A stretch of DNA of 64,000 nt from Brienomyrus brachyistius (Eukaryota > Chordata > Actinopteri > Osteoglossiformes > Mormyridae): contig NW_026042458.1 in the NCBI RefSeq assembly GCF_023856365.1, positions 186,001 through 250,000 of the forward strand, given 5' to 3'. Shown in pieces: positions 34,655 through 47,570 of the stretch. The translations under genes and the position numbers were made by a program. The stretch's first letter is position 1. Each line of letters begins with the position of its first letter. Under the pieces are notes generated by a model. It was not told where the DNA came from, searched no databases, and saw nothing but the letters and a program-made list of their open reading frames with translations.

Positions 34655-35214
34655 TATACAGCTAACCATTTCCAATCGAAAAGTACATACAAGTCTCCAA
34701 TATAAGTTATACAATGGAGCGCAGATAAAACTTTTAAATAGTAATTAACCAAACTATATAAAGAATACAAGTTTGAATACAGGTAATTTGTATAAATTTT
34801 ACTGTGTTCAGACTGAAAAATCAGCACCAGCCTTACACACATTGCAGTTCTGCTTTTTTCTTCTTTTAGCATAATTACCCGTTTCACGTTCACGAGGCAG
34901 AAGATCCCTGCAAATGTGAAAATTCACAAGTAACAGGCACCATTAACCTCAAGCCATAACAGTCTGCTAGCCTGAACAATAGCAAACTCTATGTATTACC
35001 AATTATTACGCAGGTTGTCACTTTATCAAATCATGACTGTTACTAAGAAGTGGGAGTGAAACGCGTGTCACGAGATCTCGCGATATTACAACATGACGAG
35101 ATTTCTCGTTGGAGCGAAAAGCCGTTTCACGAATGCGCTGCAAATGAGCTGCTGTAAATATGTCGGCATCTGACTAAATTACTATAGTAGATACCCCAGA
35201 CACTTTTGAATCTT

Positions 35215-35375
35215 TTGTGTGTCAGCATTTCGGGTGCCCGGCGGAAAATATAAATGGCGAAAGGGAGACAGACAAAACACGAACCATCTGTAAGGACTGT
35301 AGAAAGCTAATGCCGCACACAGCGGCTAATGCTACTACTAACTACTATGCAAAGCCATTTGCAGCACCATCATAG
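35215..35375 (+). pseudogene. BED-finger hAT remnant
   Basis: A broken frame reads ICKDCRKLMPHTAANATT after a degenerate CPAENINGERET. The C-x2-C plus following His fits a BED/ZBED-type zinc finger of a hAT transposase. No downstream catalytic domain. Confidence 0.45.
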
Positions 35376-35379
35376 CTCT

Positions 35380-36550
35380 TTATTTAAATTCACTGCACCG
35401 GTGAAGAAAACATTTTTTAAAAAATGTTATGTTTATTATTGGGTGCTTTCCACTTCATGCACCCACATACAGCGCTAGCTTAAAGCAATGCATTCTGGTC
35501 CTGACGCAATGCATCATGGTTATATTTTTTATCGCCCGTTGCATTACGTCACCATGTCACATGGTACCAAAACTCCGCGAGAGCAAGACACATCAGGCAG
35601 CACCTCTTAGCAGGCTGCACAGGCTGGATCCGCCTCCATTACGACACAACTTTGCCCTTATTGGCTTAAGATTTTAGTTACATACATGACGTTTGTATAT
35701 CTGCTATTTCTCCCGAGAAGCAGGTAAAGCGGTAACTGCTTTTCAATTAATTTACTTGGTAAAATTAAATTTAAATAAATGATATGAATATTGTAATAGT
35801 ACTCGTGAGCTTTGTTTGTTGTTAGTTACTATAATGTTGCGCTGCTTTATTTGTTTAATCGTCTTGTCTGTGAAGACATTCAAGTTAATCAAATAAGAAC
35901 TGCACTGTACACTGTACATGACCATAAAAACTTTGAATCCTTGAAATAAATGTTTTTGATCTTTTCCTTGGCAGTTATCTTTTTACACAGGGCCTCTATG
36001 TACACAATAGTTATTTTTTTCACGACTAACAGTATGGATCAGGAGTTGGTTATTGTAAAAGAAGTAATGTGCATGCAGGTGATATTTGTATAGATTTATA
36101 TTTACCCCTAGGTGATAAGTTTGACAGTCATTTCTTTTACCGTTTGGCCTCTCGGTTGAACATAATAGTGGCGCGAGCAGCTCCACTTGGTTTTTTAAAA
36201 ATACTCAGCCATGAACTTTTGGTGAACTCAGGTGAATCCCTTCCTTCAGTAGTAAACCTTGGTAGTTTCAGCCGTTTACACATTGTCTCACTAAAAGGTT
36301 GATAATATATTTGTCCTTTTACATAGTGATAAAATATACGCGATAAAAATGTGAATATTCATAGATTCAGGACTAACAAAGTAGCTAACAGAAACTCAGA
36401 CTAACAAAAGGTGCAAATACATACTCAGTTGGTTCCATTGTGTTGATTACATTATAATGTTTACATTGTAATGATTATATCATGGATATTTGGCATACTT
36501 TTTATAAAATCGTAATTCTTATATTCTGCGTTATATAGTGCTAAATAATA
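35380..36550. other. No gene recognised
   Basis: AT-rich. No exon, tRNA or clear repeat family. Confidence 0.55.
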
Positions 36551-36780
36551 TTCCATAGATGGATGGACTTTATTAATCCCCGTGGGGAAATTGTGTTTTT
36601 TATGTCTCCCTCAACTTACTCTTTGTGGAGTAAGTTGTCCGCGAAGTGCAGCTACCTGTTGGGGCGCCCAGGGAGCTGGGGGTTAAGGGCCTTGCTCAAG
36701 GACCCACAGACGTGCTGAGGCTGGGTTAGTTTCAACTGGTGACCTCATTACAGGCACAAGGACTGACCCCTGCCCCCCAA
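36550..36780 (+). repeat. Dispersed SINE/LINE-tail repeat
   Basis: ACTTTATTAATCCCCGTGGG, AGTAAGTTGTCCGCGAAG, AGCTGGGGGTTAAGGGCCTT and CAAGGACCCACAGACGTGCT. A diverged copy is at 60815-61035. Confidence 0.7.
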
Positions 36781-36789
36781 CTGTGTATG

Positions 36790-37890
36790 AGTAGCATTTA
36801 TGCTGTTTCTTGAGTGTGAGCTAGTACATAAACCAGCTAGTGCTCACCATTGCAAAAATACTCTAGCTTTCTGTCATACACATTTTTTTATTTTCTTACA
36901 TTGTCCGTTTTTGTTCATAGTCTGTAATATTCTGAATAACGACAATGTAGAGGAAAAACAGATTAAATTCTCCTTGTTTGTAATTTCCCCATGTAATCCA
37001 CTGCCTTGTGGTAAGAGGTGCAAAAGTCAGACGCGTTGAATGATGAGGATACGATATTGAGTTTAGTTCTTGAGAGGATTTATTCATATGATATTTTAAC
37101 ACACAGTACTTTGAACTGGTTTGTTTGGCGCAAAAGGGCCGATATGCAGACACCATCACACATGGCAAATACGGTCAATGACTGTTTCACTTTGCACCTT
37201 CAGCCCTGAGCCGCGTAATCTCAGCACCTTTAATAACAACCATTGCTGCCTCCTACAGGTGGGAATACACTTAGACAATAGTAAATATCACTAAGGCAGG
37301 CAAGTACCTCTCGTTTCAAGTGTTGCAATACTATATAACATTATATTATAAACAATAAATACGAATAAATAAAAACATTAAACAAATAAACATAATCAAT
37401 AATATTCATGAATAATTATGCTTAATATACAAATAAAAGAATAGCTCCTGCAGATGATTTCAGATAACTACTGGAACAATGAGTTCTGGAGGGGAGCAAG
37501 CTCTGTTACATGCTATAGAAATGTTGATCTGATTCCTTTCATTATCAGATTGTTACCACTGTTAAAAACCACAGATATTGTATTCTGATTGTATGCATTT
37601 CCTTATTAGGGCATGTCAGTTACTTCTGTTAAAAAATCCGTTTATTCTGACGTCGTAAATTTCCTGATCAGAGTTTACCCTCTTTAAAGTGATGGAGGTC
37701 CACTTGTGCCAAAGATACATCGATATGCATATGAGATTTCGTTTGTGCCAAAAATATGTAAATAGCACACAGTCCATGTCGACTGAGCATGTGACAAAGA
37801 ATTTTTCTGTGACAATTCTATTTTGTCAATGAGTTTGTCTGTGGAGCCCCTGAAGGGACCTAATGGTGTCCGCTAATTAGATACCCAGAA
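36790..37890. other. No gene recognised
   Basis: AT-rich stretch with simple ATAAATA runs around 37340-37440. Nothing coding seen. Confidence 0.55.
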
Positions 37891-37894
37891 ATAA

Positions 37895-39390
37895 ACTGTG
37901 TGGCTCCTGCCCAAGCATTGCTGCCCAAACAGCAGCTTCCTCCTTATGCCACCGAGGGAGGAGTAGCCAGTGGTTCCCCTGCCCCTTCCCCTCTCCCCCC
38001 TGCAGACGAGGATCATAACCATTCAGCACCCGACTCTACCTCCTTCTCGGTGAAGAAGTGCCGTGGCGAAACGCTCAGGCAGCAGGACGAGGTAGCAGAA
38101 ATTCTTGCCCCTATGTTGGTATGTCCAAATCCTCAAGGGGGAGATAAGGTTTGCTCATCTGACACTGTAGATGAAGGAGTTGAACATAAGAACATAAGAA
38201 CTATACAAACGAGACGAGGCCATTCGGCCCATCAAGCTCGCTTGGGGAGAACTAAACTAATAGCTCAGAGTCGTTAAAATCTTATCTAGCTCTGATTTAA
38301 AGGAACCCAAGGATTCAGCTTGCACTACATTATCAGGAAGACTATTCCATACTCTACACGCTGCGTAAAGAAGTGCTTCCTTAAATCCAGCTTGAAATGT
38401 TCTCCCGCTAATTTCCACCTATGGCCACGAGTTCGTGTATTTAAACTAATGCTGAAGTAACTATTTGGTTGAACAGCATCCAAACCTGTTAGAATCTTAT
38501 ATACCTGGATCATGTCCCCCCTCAATCTCCTTTGCTTGAGACTGAACAGATTTAGCTCAAGTAACCGTTCCTCGTATGACATTCCTCTAAGACCAGGAAT
38601 CATTTTTGTGGCCCTACGCTGCACCTTTTCTAAGGCCACAATGTCCTTTTTAAGATATGGTGACCAAACCTGCACACAATATTCTAGGTGAGGTCTCACC
38701 AAGGAATTGTATAATCTTAGCATTACCTCCCTTGACTTAAACTCCACACACCTGGAGATATACCCCAACATCCTATTGGCCTTTTTTATTGCTTCCCCAC
38801 ACTGGCGAGAATGGGACATGGAAGCATCAACATACACACCAAGGTCTTTCTCATGATCAGCTACCTTTATTTCAGTGACACCCATGAAATACCTGTACTT
38901 TATATTTCTGCTCCCTAGATGGAGTACCTTATATTTATCGACGTTAAATTTCATCTGCCAGGTATCGGCCCAGTCACTAATTAAATCAAGATCCCGCTGT
39001 AGCTGCTGAGCCACTAATTCAGTATCTGCTACACCACCCACCTTGGTGTCATCTGCAAATTTCACCAGTTTACTGTATATATTGGTATCCATATCATTTA
39101 TGTAAATTAGGAACAATAGTGGTCCTAAAATCGAACCCTGCGGTACCCCACTATGAACGCAAGCCCACTGTGAGTTGAAGGACATTGCCAGTGACCTGCT
39201 GGACCCCAGGCAGAACAGGCCTCACCATGCGACAGCCCTTCAGAGACTGGTCCTCCTGCGCATGGACTGGGGCATGATGCATCAGTTTAAACAGGAGCCT
39301 GGTAAATCCTGCGAGTGCTACACCAAGCGACTGATGGCAGCATTCTCCAACTACAGTGGGATGGACTCCACAACGGACCGAGAGTGTATG
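37895..39390 (+). pseudogene. Decayed retroviral gag-like sequence split by a LINE
   Basis: Two plus-strand pieces flank the LINE at 38185-39171. The left (37895-38184) is Pro-rich (LLPKQQLPPYATEGG, SPAPSPLPPADED). The right (39180-39390) reads LQRLVLLRMDWGMMHQFKQE followed by CECYTKRLMAAFSNYSGMD, which resembles a retroviral capsid-type helical region. The pieces are in different frames, so the gag was already broken or broke later. A CCHC-like scrap at about 42560-42610 may be its nucleocapsid. Confidence 0.4.
38185..39171 (-). mobile_element. 5'-truncated CR1-like LINE with RT
   Basis: A 286-codon minus-strand frame holds the end of the reverse transcriptase: GVPQGSILGPLLFLIYIND, the active site KFADDTKVGG, then HEKDLGVYVDASMS, RPHLEYCVQVWSPYLKKD and RRLRGDMIQVYKILTGLD. 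It ends in AGGCCATTCGGCCCATCAAG and CTTATGTTCTTATG repeats. The 8-bp GAGTTGAA occurs at both borders (38177-38184 and 39172-39179), a clear target duplication. Endonuclease and N-terminal RT are absent (5' truncation). Confidence 0.9.
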
Positions 39391-39790
39391 TGATGTAAAA
39401 TACACTAAGATAGGTAAAAACTCTTTTGTGGACTAAGTAAAACAAACATTTTATGTTCTAGTTTTCTTAAAACTACTGAAACAAATAATTGGCTACACTG
39501 CAGTTCCGCTGTTTTGTTTGGCACCCCTGCATGTCGTGCATTGTGTGGAAAAAACCTGAAGGCTGAGGAATGTTACGTAACACAGCTAGAATGTAAAAAC
39601 TCTCTCTGGTGTAATTCACTGCATAAAACCAATGGTGTTAAGTGTGATGTCTTCTTCATAACACTCCCTGATGTTTGTGTCCGTGACCATGAGATAGGGT
39701 GGGCTGCTTTTCTTCCTTCCTTTGACTAGTATTCCTCCTAAATTGTTCATCTGTATTTGCTGCATTGGTACTTGATGTGCGTGTGCCTTG

Positions 39791-40345
39791 TGTCACGATC
39801 GCCATTTAACGGGAGCGGCGGACGGGCAGGAAACAGGCAAGGCAGGCAGGATACGGGGATTTATTAGGAACACGGGGTGCAGGAAACATCTCACGCAGAC
39901 GGACTTCAATGACGGACACTGAACTCTAGTAAGACATGAACTCAAATAGACAGGACTGATTGAAAATAATCGGACACAGCTGGGTACGATCAGGGAAGCA
40001 CACGTGGATAATCAGGGGGCGTGGCACACACGGTGGTCAGACTGTCCGGGACCTCCTCGGGGACTAGGGCAGGAAAGTCTGGAGCTGGGTCAGGGACAGG
40101 AGTGGGGCCAGGAACAAGAGCCCCAGGGGGCACAGTCATTTGAGGCGGAGGGAGCGCCTCGGGCGTGGGCTCTGGGGCCGCAGGGGGCAGCGGAGGCGGC
40201 TGCTCAGGAGCTACGGGCAAAGCAGGCGGCGGCTGCTCGGGCTCTGGGGCCGCAGGGGGCAGCGGAGGCGGCTGCTCGGGCTGCGCAGGAGCTATGGGCG
40301 ACGAAGGCAACTGCTCAGACGCTGTAGCAGGAACCCAGGACTTTA
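39791..40345 (-). mobile_element. Second copy of the Pro/Ala-rich retroelement end
   Basis: Starts TGTCACGATCGCCATTTAAC on the plus strand. Read on the minus strand it has a Pro-rich frame (EQPPPLPPAAPEPEQ) ending CATPPDYPRVLP, a stop, then GCTTCCCTGATCG and AATAAATCC near its 3' end. Shares these with 19430-20690. The Pro-rich part contains internal 60-66 bp duplications. Confidence 0.6.
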
Positions 40346-40372
40346 TGCTCAGCCCACTGCTGTTAACTCCGA

Positions 40373-42290
40373 TGACTCACAACTGAGCAGCAATGCACAT
40401 TTCGAATTCCATCATCAACATCAGGCAGATGACAAGACTGTTGTGGGTCTCATCAATAAAAACGGTGACTCAGCATACAAAGAGGAAGTGTGATGACTAT
40501 CGGACTGCTGCAGAGCCAACAACCTGTCTCTGAATGTTGACCAAAGAGATGGTTGTTGACGTTAGAAGAACACAAAACACAGAGTGACCACTCTCTGCTG
40601 CACATCGATGGCTCATCTGTGGAGATCGTAGAGAGTACCAGATTCCTTGTTGTCCATCTGGCGGAGAATCTCACCAGGTCCTTCAACATCAGCTCCATAG
40701 TAAGGAAAGCACAGCAGCACCTCTACTCTCCACGGAAGCTCAGAAAAGCCCATCTCCCATTCTCACACTCTATTGGGGAACTGTTGAAAGCACCCTGAGC
40801 AGCTGCATCACGGTCTGCTTTGAGAACTGTGTCGCCTCAGATCACAAGTCCCTACAACAGATAGTGATGACAGGTGAGAAAATCATTGGGAGTATCGTGT
40901 TAGAGAAATATGTACTTTTTTTATCATCATTTTGCTAGACGCTTAGAAACAACACCCTGCCGCAGCTTGATCTTAATTGAGCAATAACACGTCTCAAGAA
41001 CTGTCGCTTGAATATTTCCACCCCATATATGGTGACAAACAATGTTCAATGTCAGTTGCATATCCTGTTTGTGTACCTCAATAAAAGACACTGCGAGGGG
41101 AGTTACTCTTTCGAAGTTGGCTGAGTTCGACTGAGAGGCTGACACCTCGAGGTCAGGACCGGGCTTCCCTTTGTAAGGAAAAGTGGTAAAAATGTCCCAA
41201 GGTTCTTGGTTGATCATTTGAATGCAGACAATGTTAGGAATTTATGATCATGGGGGAAGCCAGGGAGAGAATGGGGGTTCCAGTTGGCACCACTATGGTG
41301 ATAAGGATAAGATAAGGTGATAAGAATTGAATTACAATGATCATAAAAGTCTCCACCCTGTCCTGTCCCGTCCCTGTCTCAGGATCCTCACACTCCAGGG
41401 GGTCACTCTTTATATGTAAATTCACTCACAACACCTACACACAACACCTTGGTGGGGAGGGCCTTTTTGGGTATAAAGGGGGGTGAAGAACTGTCTTCAA
41501 TTTGTATCTGAGCTGCCTTTCAGTACCCGGTGTGTCTCTACACTGTATTACATTGTATTATTTTTGCTGTTCAATAAACCATCATTTTGCTGAAACTGCG
41601 GAGACTCTGCAAGTGGATTCCCTACACCTTGCAGCAAGTAAAACGTCATCACAGCTGTCTGTGTTGTTCTGTGTTCAGAGACTGGTTTGTTTCCAGCGCA
41701 TCTTCAGAAGAAGATAACCCTAACATATCTCTCCCCTCCATCACAGATATTCACACCACACACTGCATCCGCAAAGCCACCACCATTGTGGATGACCCCA
41801 CCCACCCCTCACATTATCGTTTCACCCTCCTGCCTTCTGGAAATAGGTCCCGGAGCATTCGGGCCTTCACAGCCAGACTCAAACAGCTTTATCCCCCATG
41901 CCGTCAGACTACTGAACTCTCAGGGACTAATCTGATACCACACACACATACACTCATTAACACACTTTATTATTTAACTACTATTTTTTATCTTATTGTC
42001 GCCATGTTTACAGTTACTTTTATTTATTTTTATTGCTACCTCATTGGACAACCAAACTGCGCCTTCTCAGTACTGGGTTTACTGTGCTGTTTGTGCTCGT
42101 TGGTGTCAGTTGTCCTCTCTTTTTGCACTGTCCTGCAATGTTTGCACAGTTTTTGCTCATTATGCACCATACAGTATGTTGCTAGGTTGGTATGTGTTAG
42201 TCTTCTGTTAATTTAAGTAGCACCTTGGTCCGAGGGAAACAGTTTCTTTTGTAACTGTACTATACTCAACTGTGTAAAGTTAAAAATAAC
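40373..42290 (+). mobile_element. L2/Rex1-like LINE remnant, interrupted
   Basis: Pieces in order: DDKTVVGLINKNGDSAYKEE (RT after the active site), HSLLHIDGSSVEIVESTRFL with LAENLTRSFNISSIVRKAQQ, then an unrelated stretch from about 40880 to 41690, then ITDIHTTHCIRKATTIVDDP with HPSHYRFTLLPSGNRSRSIR, the ORF2 C-terminus, and a 3' UTR. Stops and frameshifts occur between the pieces. Confidence 0.75.
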
Positions 42291-42399
42291 ATTAAAGACC
42301 TACTTGACTTTTACTGAACAGGTGCTAAAGTGAAATTACTTGCTTCTGGGAAAGAACTCCAGCTGAAATTCTGTACAACAATTATGGGAGACATATGGG

Positions 42400-42640
42400 A
42401 AGGACGCGGTGTCAGACCTGCCCCAGTGGGACGAATGTGGTTTTCCTAGTAACAGCAGCTTCAGTCCCAATCAGATAAGCCAGATGCATCTGAAATTAGA
42501 GGAACGGGATCAGACTGGTTGCTCAGGGACTAATGTGGTAGAACTAAAACAGAGACAAATTGGACGGTGTTTCAATTGTGGGAAAATGAGACAAAGCAGG
42601 CAGAGGAGATGCGGGTGGCAAAGAAGCATGAGATAAGGAA
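42400..42640 (+). pseudogene. Zinc-knuckle-like gag scrap
   Basis: A 75-codon frame ends RQIGRCFNCGKMRQSRQRRC, which begins like a retroviral CCHC knuckle (C-F-N-C-G-K) but lacks the His. Possibly the nucleocapsid of the gag fossil at 37895-39390, separated by later insertions. Confidence 0.35.
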
Positions 42641-43082
42641 TGCAGAGAATGTGGATGAGGGTGAGACTCCTGTGAAAACTGTGTATTGAAAATTAGGGCC
42701 ATAGTATTGTCATCCATCCTGTCAGGGTATGGAAATACACTGAGGGTAAATGGCCTAATGCAGGAAGTGTCTTAATCCTATAACATCCAGCTGATTCAGG
42801 CTGTGGGGGACAGTGTAGTACTGCACTCTTCTGGCTGGGACCTTGAATAAATGAATGAATGTTACATTTATACAGCCCTTTTCTAAGATACACAAAGAGC
42901 TTTACAGAAGCACTGGGGAGCCACTTCAACCCAAACGTGAGGCAGCAGGAGAGGGGGCCCAGGCAGAGAGAACAGCCAACAAGACGGGTGCTTCCACAGA
43001 CAGGACGGGGGCCCCGGCAGACCAACGCTGACGACTCCTGGGACCAAGTCAACAGAGCAGCTGTCGTCATTGTGACTCACCC

Positions 43083-43350
43083 TCATACATCCATCCATTG
43101 TCTAAACCGCTTATGCTACTGGGTCGCGGGGGGTCCAGAGCCTATCCTGGAAGGATCTGTGCACGAGGCAGGGAACAACCCAGGACGGGGGGGCAGCTCA
43201 TTGCAAGGCACATTCACACACCATTCACACACACATGCACTCCTACGGCCAATTTAGCAAGAGAGAACATGCAAACTCCCCACACATGTGACCCAGGCGG
43301 AGACTCGAACCTGAGTCCCAGTGGTGGGAGGTAACAGTGCTAATCACTGC
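43083..43350 (+). repeat. ATCC-type dispersed LINE tail
   Basis: CATCCATCCATTGTCTAAAC, GCTACTGGGTCGCGGGGGGT and CACGAGGCAGGGAACAACCC match the block at 31133 and the inverted pair at 49584-49763. Confidence 0.75.
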
Positions 43351-43849
43351 ACCACCAAGCAGCCCCACCCTCATACATGATTTCTGATTCTTGATTTTAA
43401 TCCCCTTTTCTGTTTTTGGCAACATATAAAGTGCTGTGAATGTCACTGTCAGATTGTCATATCATCCTCCAGTTGTCCCTTGTCACCCTGGATGCACATT
43501 GAGTGTTTGCTAAATATTTTATCTTGTAGTGTTCCTGATTTTTTCCTGTGTTTTAATTTGCAATTCTCAAATTTCATGACTGGCATCCGTGGGGACGATT
43601 AATTAAACCTGTTAACTCTGCACTTCAATTTCAAACTGTTGGTAACATGTGTACATATTTTTGTCTGATCTTTTCACCACCAGGTGGCGATATAGCAACT
43701 CCAGAGTTATTGATGGCTAGAACAAAAAAAACACAGTAACACAGAGGTGTAGCTAAAAATTCTGGGCCCCTGACAGAATGTCACCTTGCGCCCTCTGTCG
43801 AATTTTACATTCTGTGAAAGAGATTTGTTGAGCCATCTTCCAATGTAAT

Positions 43850-44770
43850 CCAATCCAGCTCTTTATTTGAAAAGCACTTTAAACAACCTTATGGACCAAA
43901 GTGCTGCACAAAGGAATAAATAAAAACATTCACACACTTAAAAACGAAGTAAAAGAAATTTAATAAAAACCAAAACATTCAATGTGAGTAAAAGGCCATT
44001 AATAAAAATTTAAAAAAATCTATTAATTAATAAAGAAAAGGCTAAGATTAAAATAAGATTTACTATTAAAATTAACATCTCACAATGTGTCAAAGGTGAA
44101 GGAGAAGAGATTAGAAGAGATTTAAAAACGGACAGAGGGGATTCCTCTCTAATGTGAAAAGGCAAGTCATTCCACATTTTAGGAGCTGCGACTGCAAAGG
44201 CTCGATCCCCTCTAAGCTCACGCTGAGTCTTAGGAACCGTCAGGAACAGCTGATCAGCTGACCTGAGAGAGCGGGTGGGGGTGTAAGGGTGAAGCAGCTC
44301 ACACAGGTCAGATGGAGCAAGACCACTGAGGGCTTTAAAAGCAAATAACAGAATTTTAAAATGAATCCTAAAATGTACGGGCAGCCAGTGGAGTGAGGCT
44401 AAAATGGGGGAGACATGCTCATATTTCCATGTGCGGCAGCATTTTGAACCTTCTGGAGGTGAACAATAGTGGAGCCTCTAACCCCAACATAGAGGGCGTT
44501 ACAGTGGTCCAAACTAGTAGTGACAAAAGAGTGGATTACTGTCTCAAAGTGCTGCCTAGAAAGAATTGGCTTTATTTTGGCCAACTGCCTCAATTGTAAA
44601 AAGCTTGACTTGACAACTAACCTTATCTGAGTGTCAAACTTAAGGTTGGTGTCGACTTTAACCCCTAGGTGTGTGATGACTGGTTTACAATATTGTTCCA
44701 AGGAACCTAAAATTACAGTGGAGGTCAGAGGAGTGGAGTTACCAAAAACCAACACTTCTGTCCATTACCT
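43850..44770 (-). mobile_element. LINE ORF2 C-terminus, minus strand
   Basis: The minus strand reads THLGVKVDTNLKFDTQI, SFLQLRQLAKIKPILS, FVTTSLDHCNALYVGV and later RGDRAFAVAAPKMWNDLP, the C-terminal conserved blocks of a jockey-type LINE. The 3' UTR runs to about 43850 (AAAGTGCTTTTCAAATAAAG). Frames are broken. Confidence 0.75.
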
Positions 44771-44774
44771 CCCC

Positions 44775-44925
44775 ACTTCCTTGTTAGTTACAATATTTGT
44801 TCTGCATTACTGTACTGCTTTGGAGCCTTTTGATATTAAGGTGAATAACACAGGTGAAAAATTAAGGTGAAAAAAGAGACAGATGCATTGACAGCAGTCG
44901 TGGCCACACTTTGGACTGGGAGTGT
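44775..44925 (+). mobile_element. Tc1-like 3' end
   Basis: ATTAAGGTGAATAACACAGG, AGACAGATGCATTGACAGCA and CACACTTTGGACTGGGAGTG match the tail of the fossil at 9545-10000 (AGGTGAATAACAGC, AGACAAATGCATTAAGAGCA). Confidence 0.65.
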
Positions 44926-44929
44926 AAGA

Positions 44930-45790
44930 GCAAAGGAAACTGAATCCACTATGTTCTGTCCTGTAAATTTTTATTAAACACCACATGACACACATACGAG
45001 TCCTGTTTTAACTTTCAGGGCTGATGGTCTGCAGCCTGGCTTGTGTTCTACAGTGCAGCGCAGGTGCAGTCACTGTGCTGAGCCCGGCGTTATATTAATG
45101 ACGCAGCCTTTCACACTGACCAGTGAGAAATAACCTTGAAAATGACTGTGCTCTTTGTGGTTCTCCTTTTTTCTTACCACCAAGCAAGAGACTAAACATA
45201 TTTTCTACTTATCAGTTATCAGAAATCAGAAATGTCATGCAGTAATCAGAGGTTAGACAGCAAGAATGACTTTTGTATTTTTATCTTTTGTCAATCTTTT
45301 ATCCAGCGACTACTAATTCTCATCGGGGTCTGGAGAGGGTGGGACCTGTCCCAGGAAGCACAGAGCACAGGCCTGCATGGGATGCCATTCCACACAAGCA
45401 AAAACAATTAAGATGGTCAGATTTGCCTCACTGTGTGATTTTGACTGAAAGATGAACTAAGCACAGTCTTGTGTGTATAAAAATGCGTAGATTCATTTAA
45501 CTTTAACAATGAGATTCAGCAACATGACCTTATAGTGTTAATGATCGGTATCTTACTGGTATTAACTGAATTATGCAAAATTCTACATTATTCTATATTA
45601 TTGCACCCAAATTGTTCATACTGACTAAATGTAATTACTGACATCCTGGACATACTGCTTTTTAGGTTTGAATTTAAAATGTTAGTAGACAAATTCATGC
45701 TGTCAATAACATCTCACTTGCTCACCCACTTTTAGATAAAAATACCCTTTGTGGTTTTTCTAGTGAAGCAGTGGGCCTGAGCTGAGGACC
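44930..45790. other. No gene recognised
   Basis: No exon-like frame with a domain on either strand. Confidence 0.55.
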
Positions 45791-45799
45791 TGATGGTTG

Positions 45800-46450
45800 T
45801 GTGGTTTTCGCTCACTGAGAAGAGAGACACAAACACCCTGCTCTCAGTCGGTCAGTCTTCCTGTAAAATGCAGAGGTGAGACTGCTAGTGGAAAATTACT
45901 GACTGCAGCGTCAACAACACATATAAACAGCAGCACAAACAAAATGTTCCACAAATGCAGGACATCTGTATGCTTACAGCACACATCAGACACGCTGACC
46001 CTCAGCACTGAGCTCCTCCAGGCTCTGTGCTCTCCCTCTTCTCTTCAATTTCTACACAAATCACTGCTGCTCCAGTGAAGATCCTGAATTTTGCAGGTGA
46101 TACTACTGTGTTTGCCATCATAACTGAAGGTGATGAGTCTGCCTACAGACTGGAAGTCGTACAGCTGACCATCCAGTTCTGAACTCACATTATCCCAAAT
46201 GTCCACATGCTTAGACTCCTCTCATCATCAGGGAGGAGCGTCCCTTGGCACTGTAGAGTAGATGGATGAGAGCAGGCTGATAACAAGGCTGTCATCAATT
46301 TTATGTGACACCTCTCACCCCCCCAGCAGACTATGGAGGCCCGTAAGGGCAGCTCCTTCAGTAAGAGACTCAGACACCCGGCGTGTGACAGAACGGTACC
46401 GCAGGTCATTGGGCCCCACAGCAGTCAGGCTTTATAATCTGCACTCTGCT
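45800..46450 (+). mobile_element. L2-like LINE remnant
   Basis: Broken frames include TCTCTTCAATTTCTACACAA and GGTGATACTACTGTGTTTGC (an RT active-site region resembling A-D-D-T-T-V), then GTGATGAGTCTGCCTACAGA (DESAYR). A later stretch around 46300-46450 matches the C-terminal RT tail. Related to 40373-42290. Confidence 0.55.
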
Positions 46451-46459
46451 CATTGAACT

Positions 46460-47400
46460 TTTCCCCTGTTCACTGTCTTCTGATACAGTTTCTATCTGCT
46501 GCTGATCTGCAATATTGTTCCTCCTTATTCACTGATGTGCAGTGTTGCATTGAGCCAGTGCATTATGCCCTGTGTGGCAGCTTCCTTTGGGAGGCTAATA
46601 TCTGGCACATGAGCAATAATGTTACATGCAATAGGATTGTGTATAAGTTAAGGATTGTGTATAAGTTAATTTTAATATTCCTATAATATTCCTCTGTATG
46701 TAATATATTCTTATTTTTTGTTTCTATTATTACCCTATATTTATATATACATCCATTTATTTTACATTCATAATGATGTTGTTTGTTGTTTTGTGCCCCA
46801 CTGCTCTTGTAACAAGCCTCAGTCTTGACTCTCCCTTTTAAGGTCTTGGCCTTAAATCACACTCGATATAGGTGGTGTCGTCCCCATCACCCTGACCAGG
46901 ATACATGCTGTAAGATTAATGGATGGTGTTTATCTGTGTGATGAAAAAGAATGTGAATAAAACAAAAATGTACCATTATAAATGGGAGCCCTAGGATGTG
47001 TGGTGGTTAGAGATGTGGACTGATGAGAATTTTGCTTTTCTAAAGTTCTGTTGTGAAAACTGTACATTCCGTTCCATGTACAGTAGTGATATGTAGCAAT
47101 CATGTGCTCCAGTCAAATGTCCAGCTGCATGAATAATAATGGTGGCTTGTTTGGATAAAATAACTTAGGCTGAATACTTGAAAGCGTGACCTGGGTGAGG
47201 TAGAGAGGAAACAGGGTCTTACAAGAAGCAGATATTGTTCTGTCTGTGTGGTTTTTACTCTTTGCAAAGTGAGTCCAGCACAGTGCAGTCAGTGGGTCAG
47301 TCTTCCTGAGCTGCATCTAACCAGTGGAAACATCTGCAGCACTGCAGAGAAGCACTCAGCAGACAAACAAACCCAAACAGCTTACAGCTGTATGTCACTT
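46460..47400. other. No gene recognised
   Basis: Two short stretches (45790-45980 and 47240-47390) share wording such as GTCAGTCTTCCTG and CAGCTTACAGC, suggesting diverged copies of one repeat. Nothing coding. Confidence 0.5.
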
Positions 47401-47403
47401 TTG

Positions 47404-47570
47404 GACAGAGGTGGACAAAGTACACAACTTCACTACTTGAGTTAAGTATAGATACTCCTCGTCAAATAATACTCAAAGTTTTTCAGTTAATTTTTTACTT
47501 CAGTTAAAGTACTGGAGTATTTGCATCTAAAAATACTTAAGTATTCAAAAGTACATTATGTTTTAAATGC
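47404..47570. mobile_element. AGAGGTGGACAAAGTAC-type MITE fragment
   Basis: Starts AGAGGTGGACAAAGTACACA and continues with repeated AAGTA/AGTACT blocks ending CAAAAGTAC. Typical of a fish hAT-like non-autonomous element; the right TIR is missing. Confidence 0.55.

Noticed and set aside
35983..37209. Several 60-90 codon frames on both strands
   Set aside because: AT-rich chance frames without domains or splice signals.
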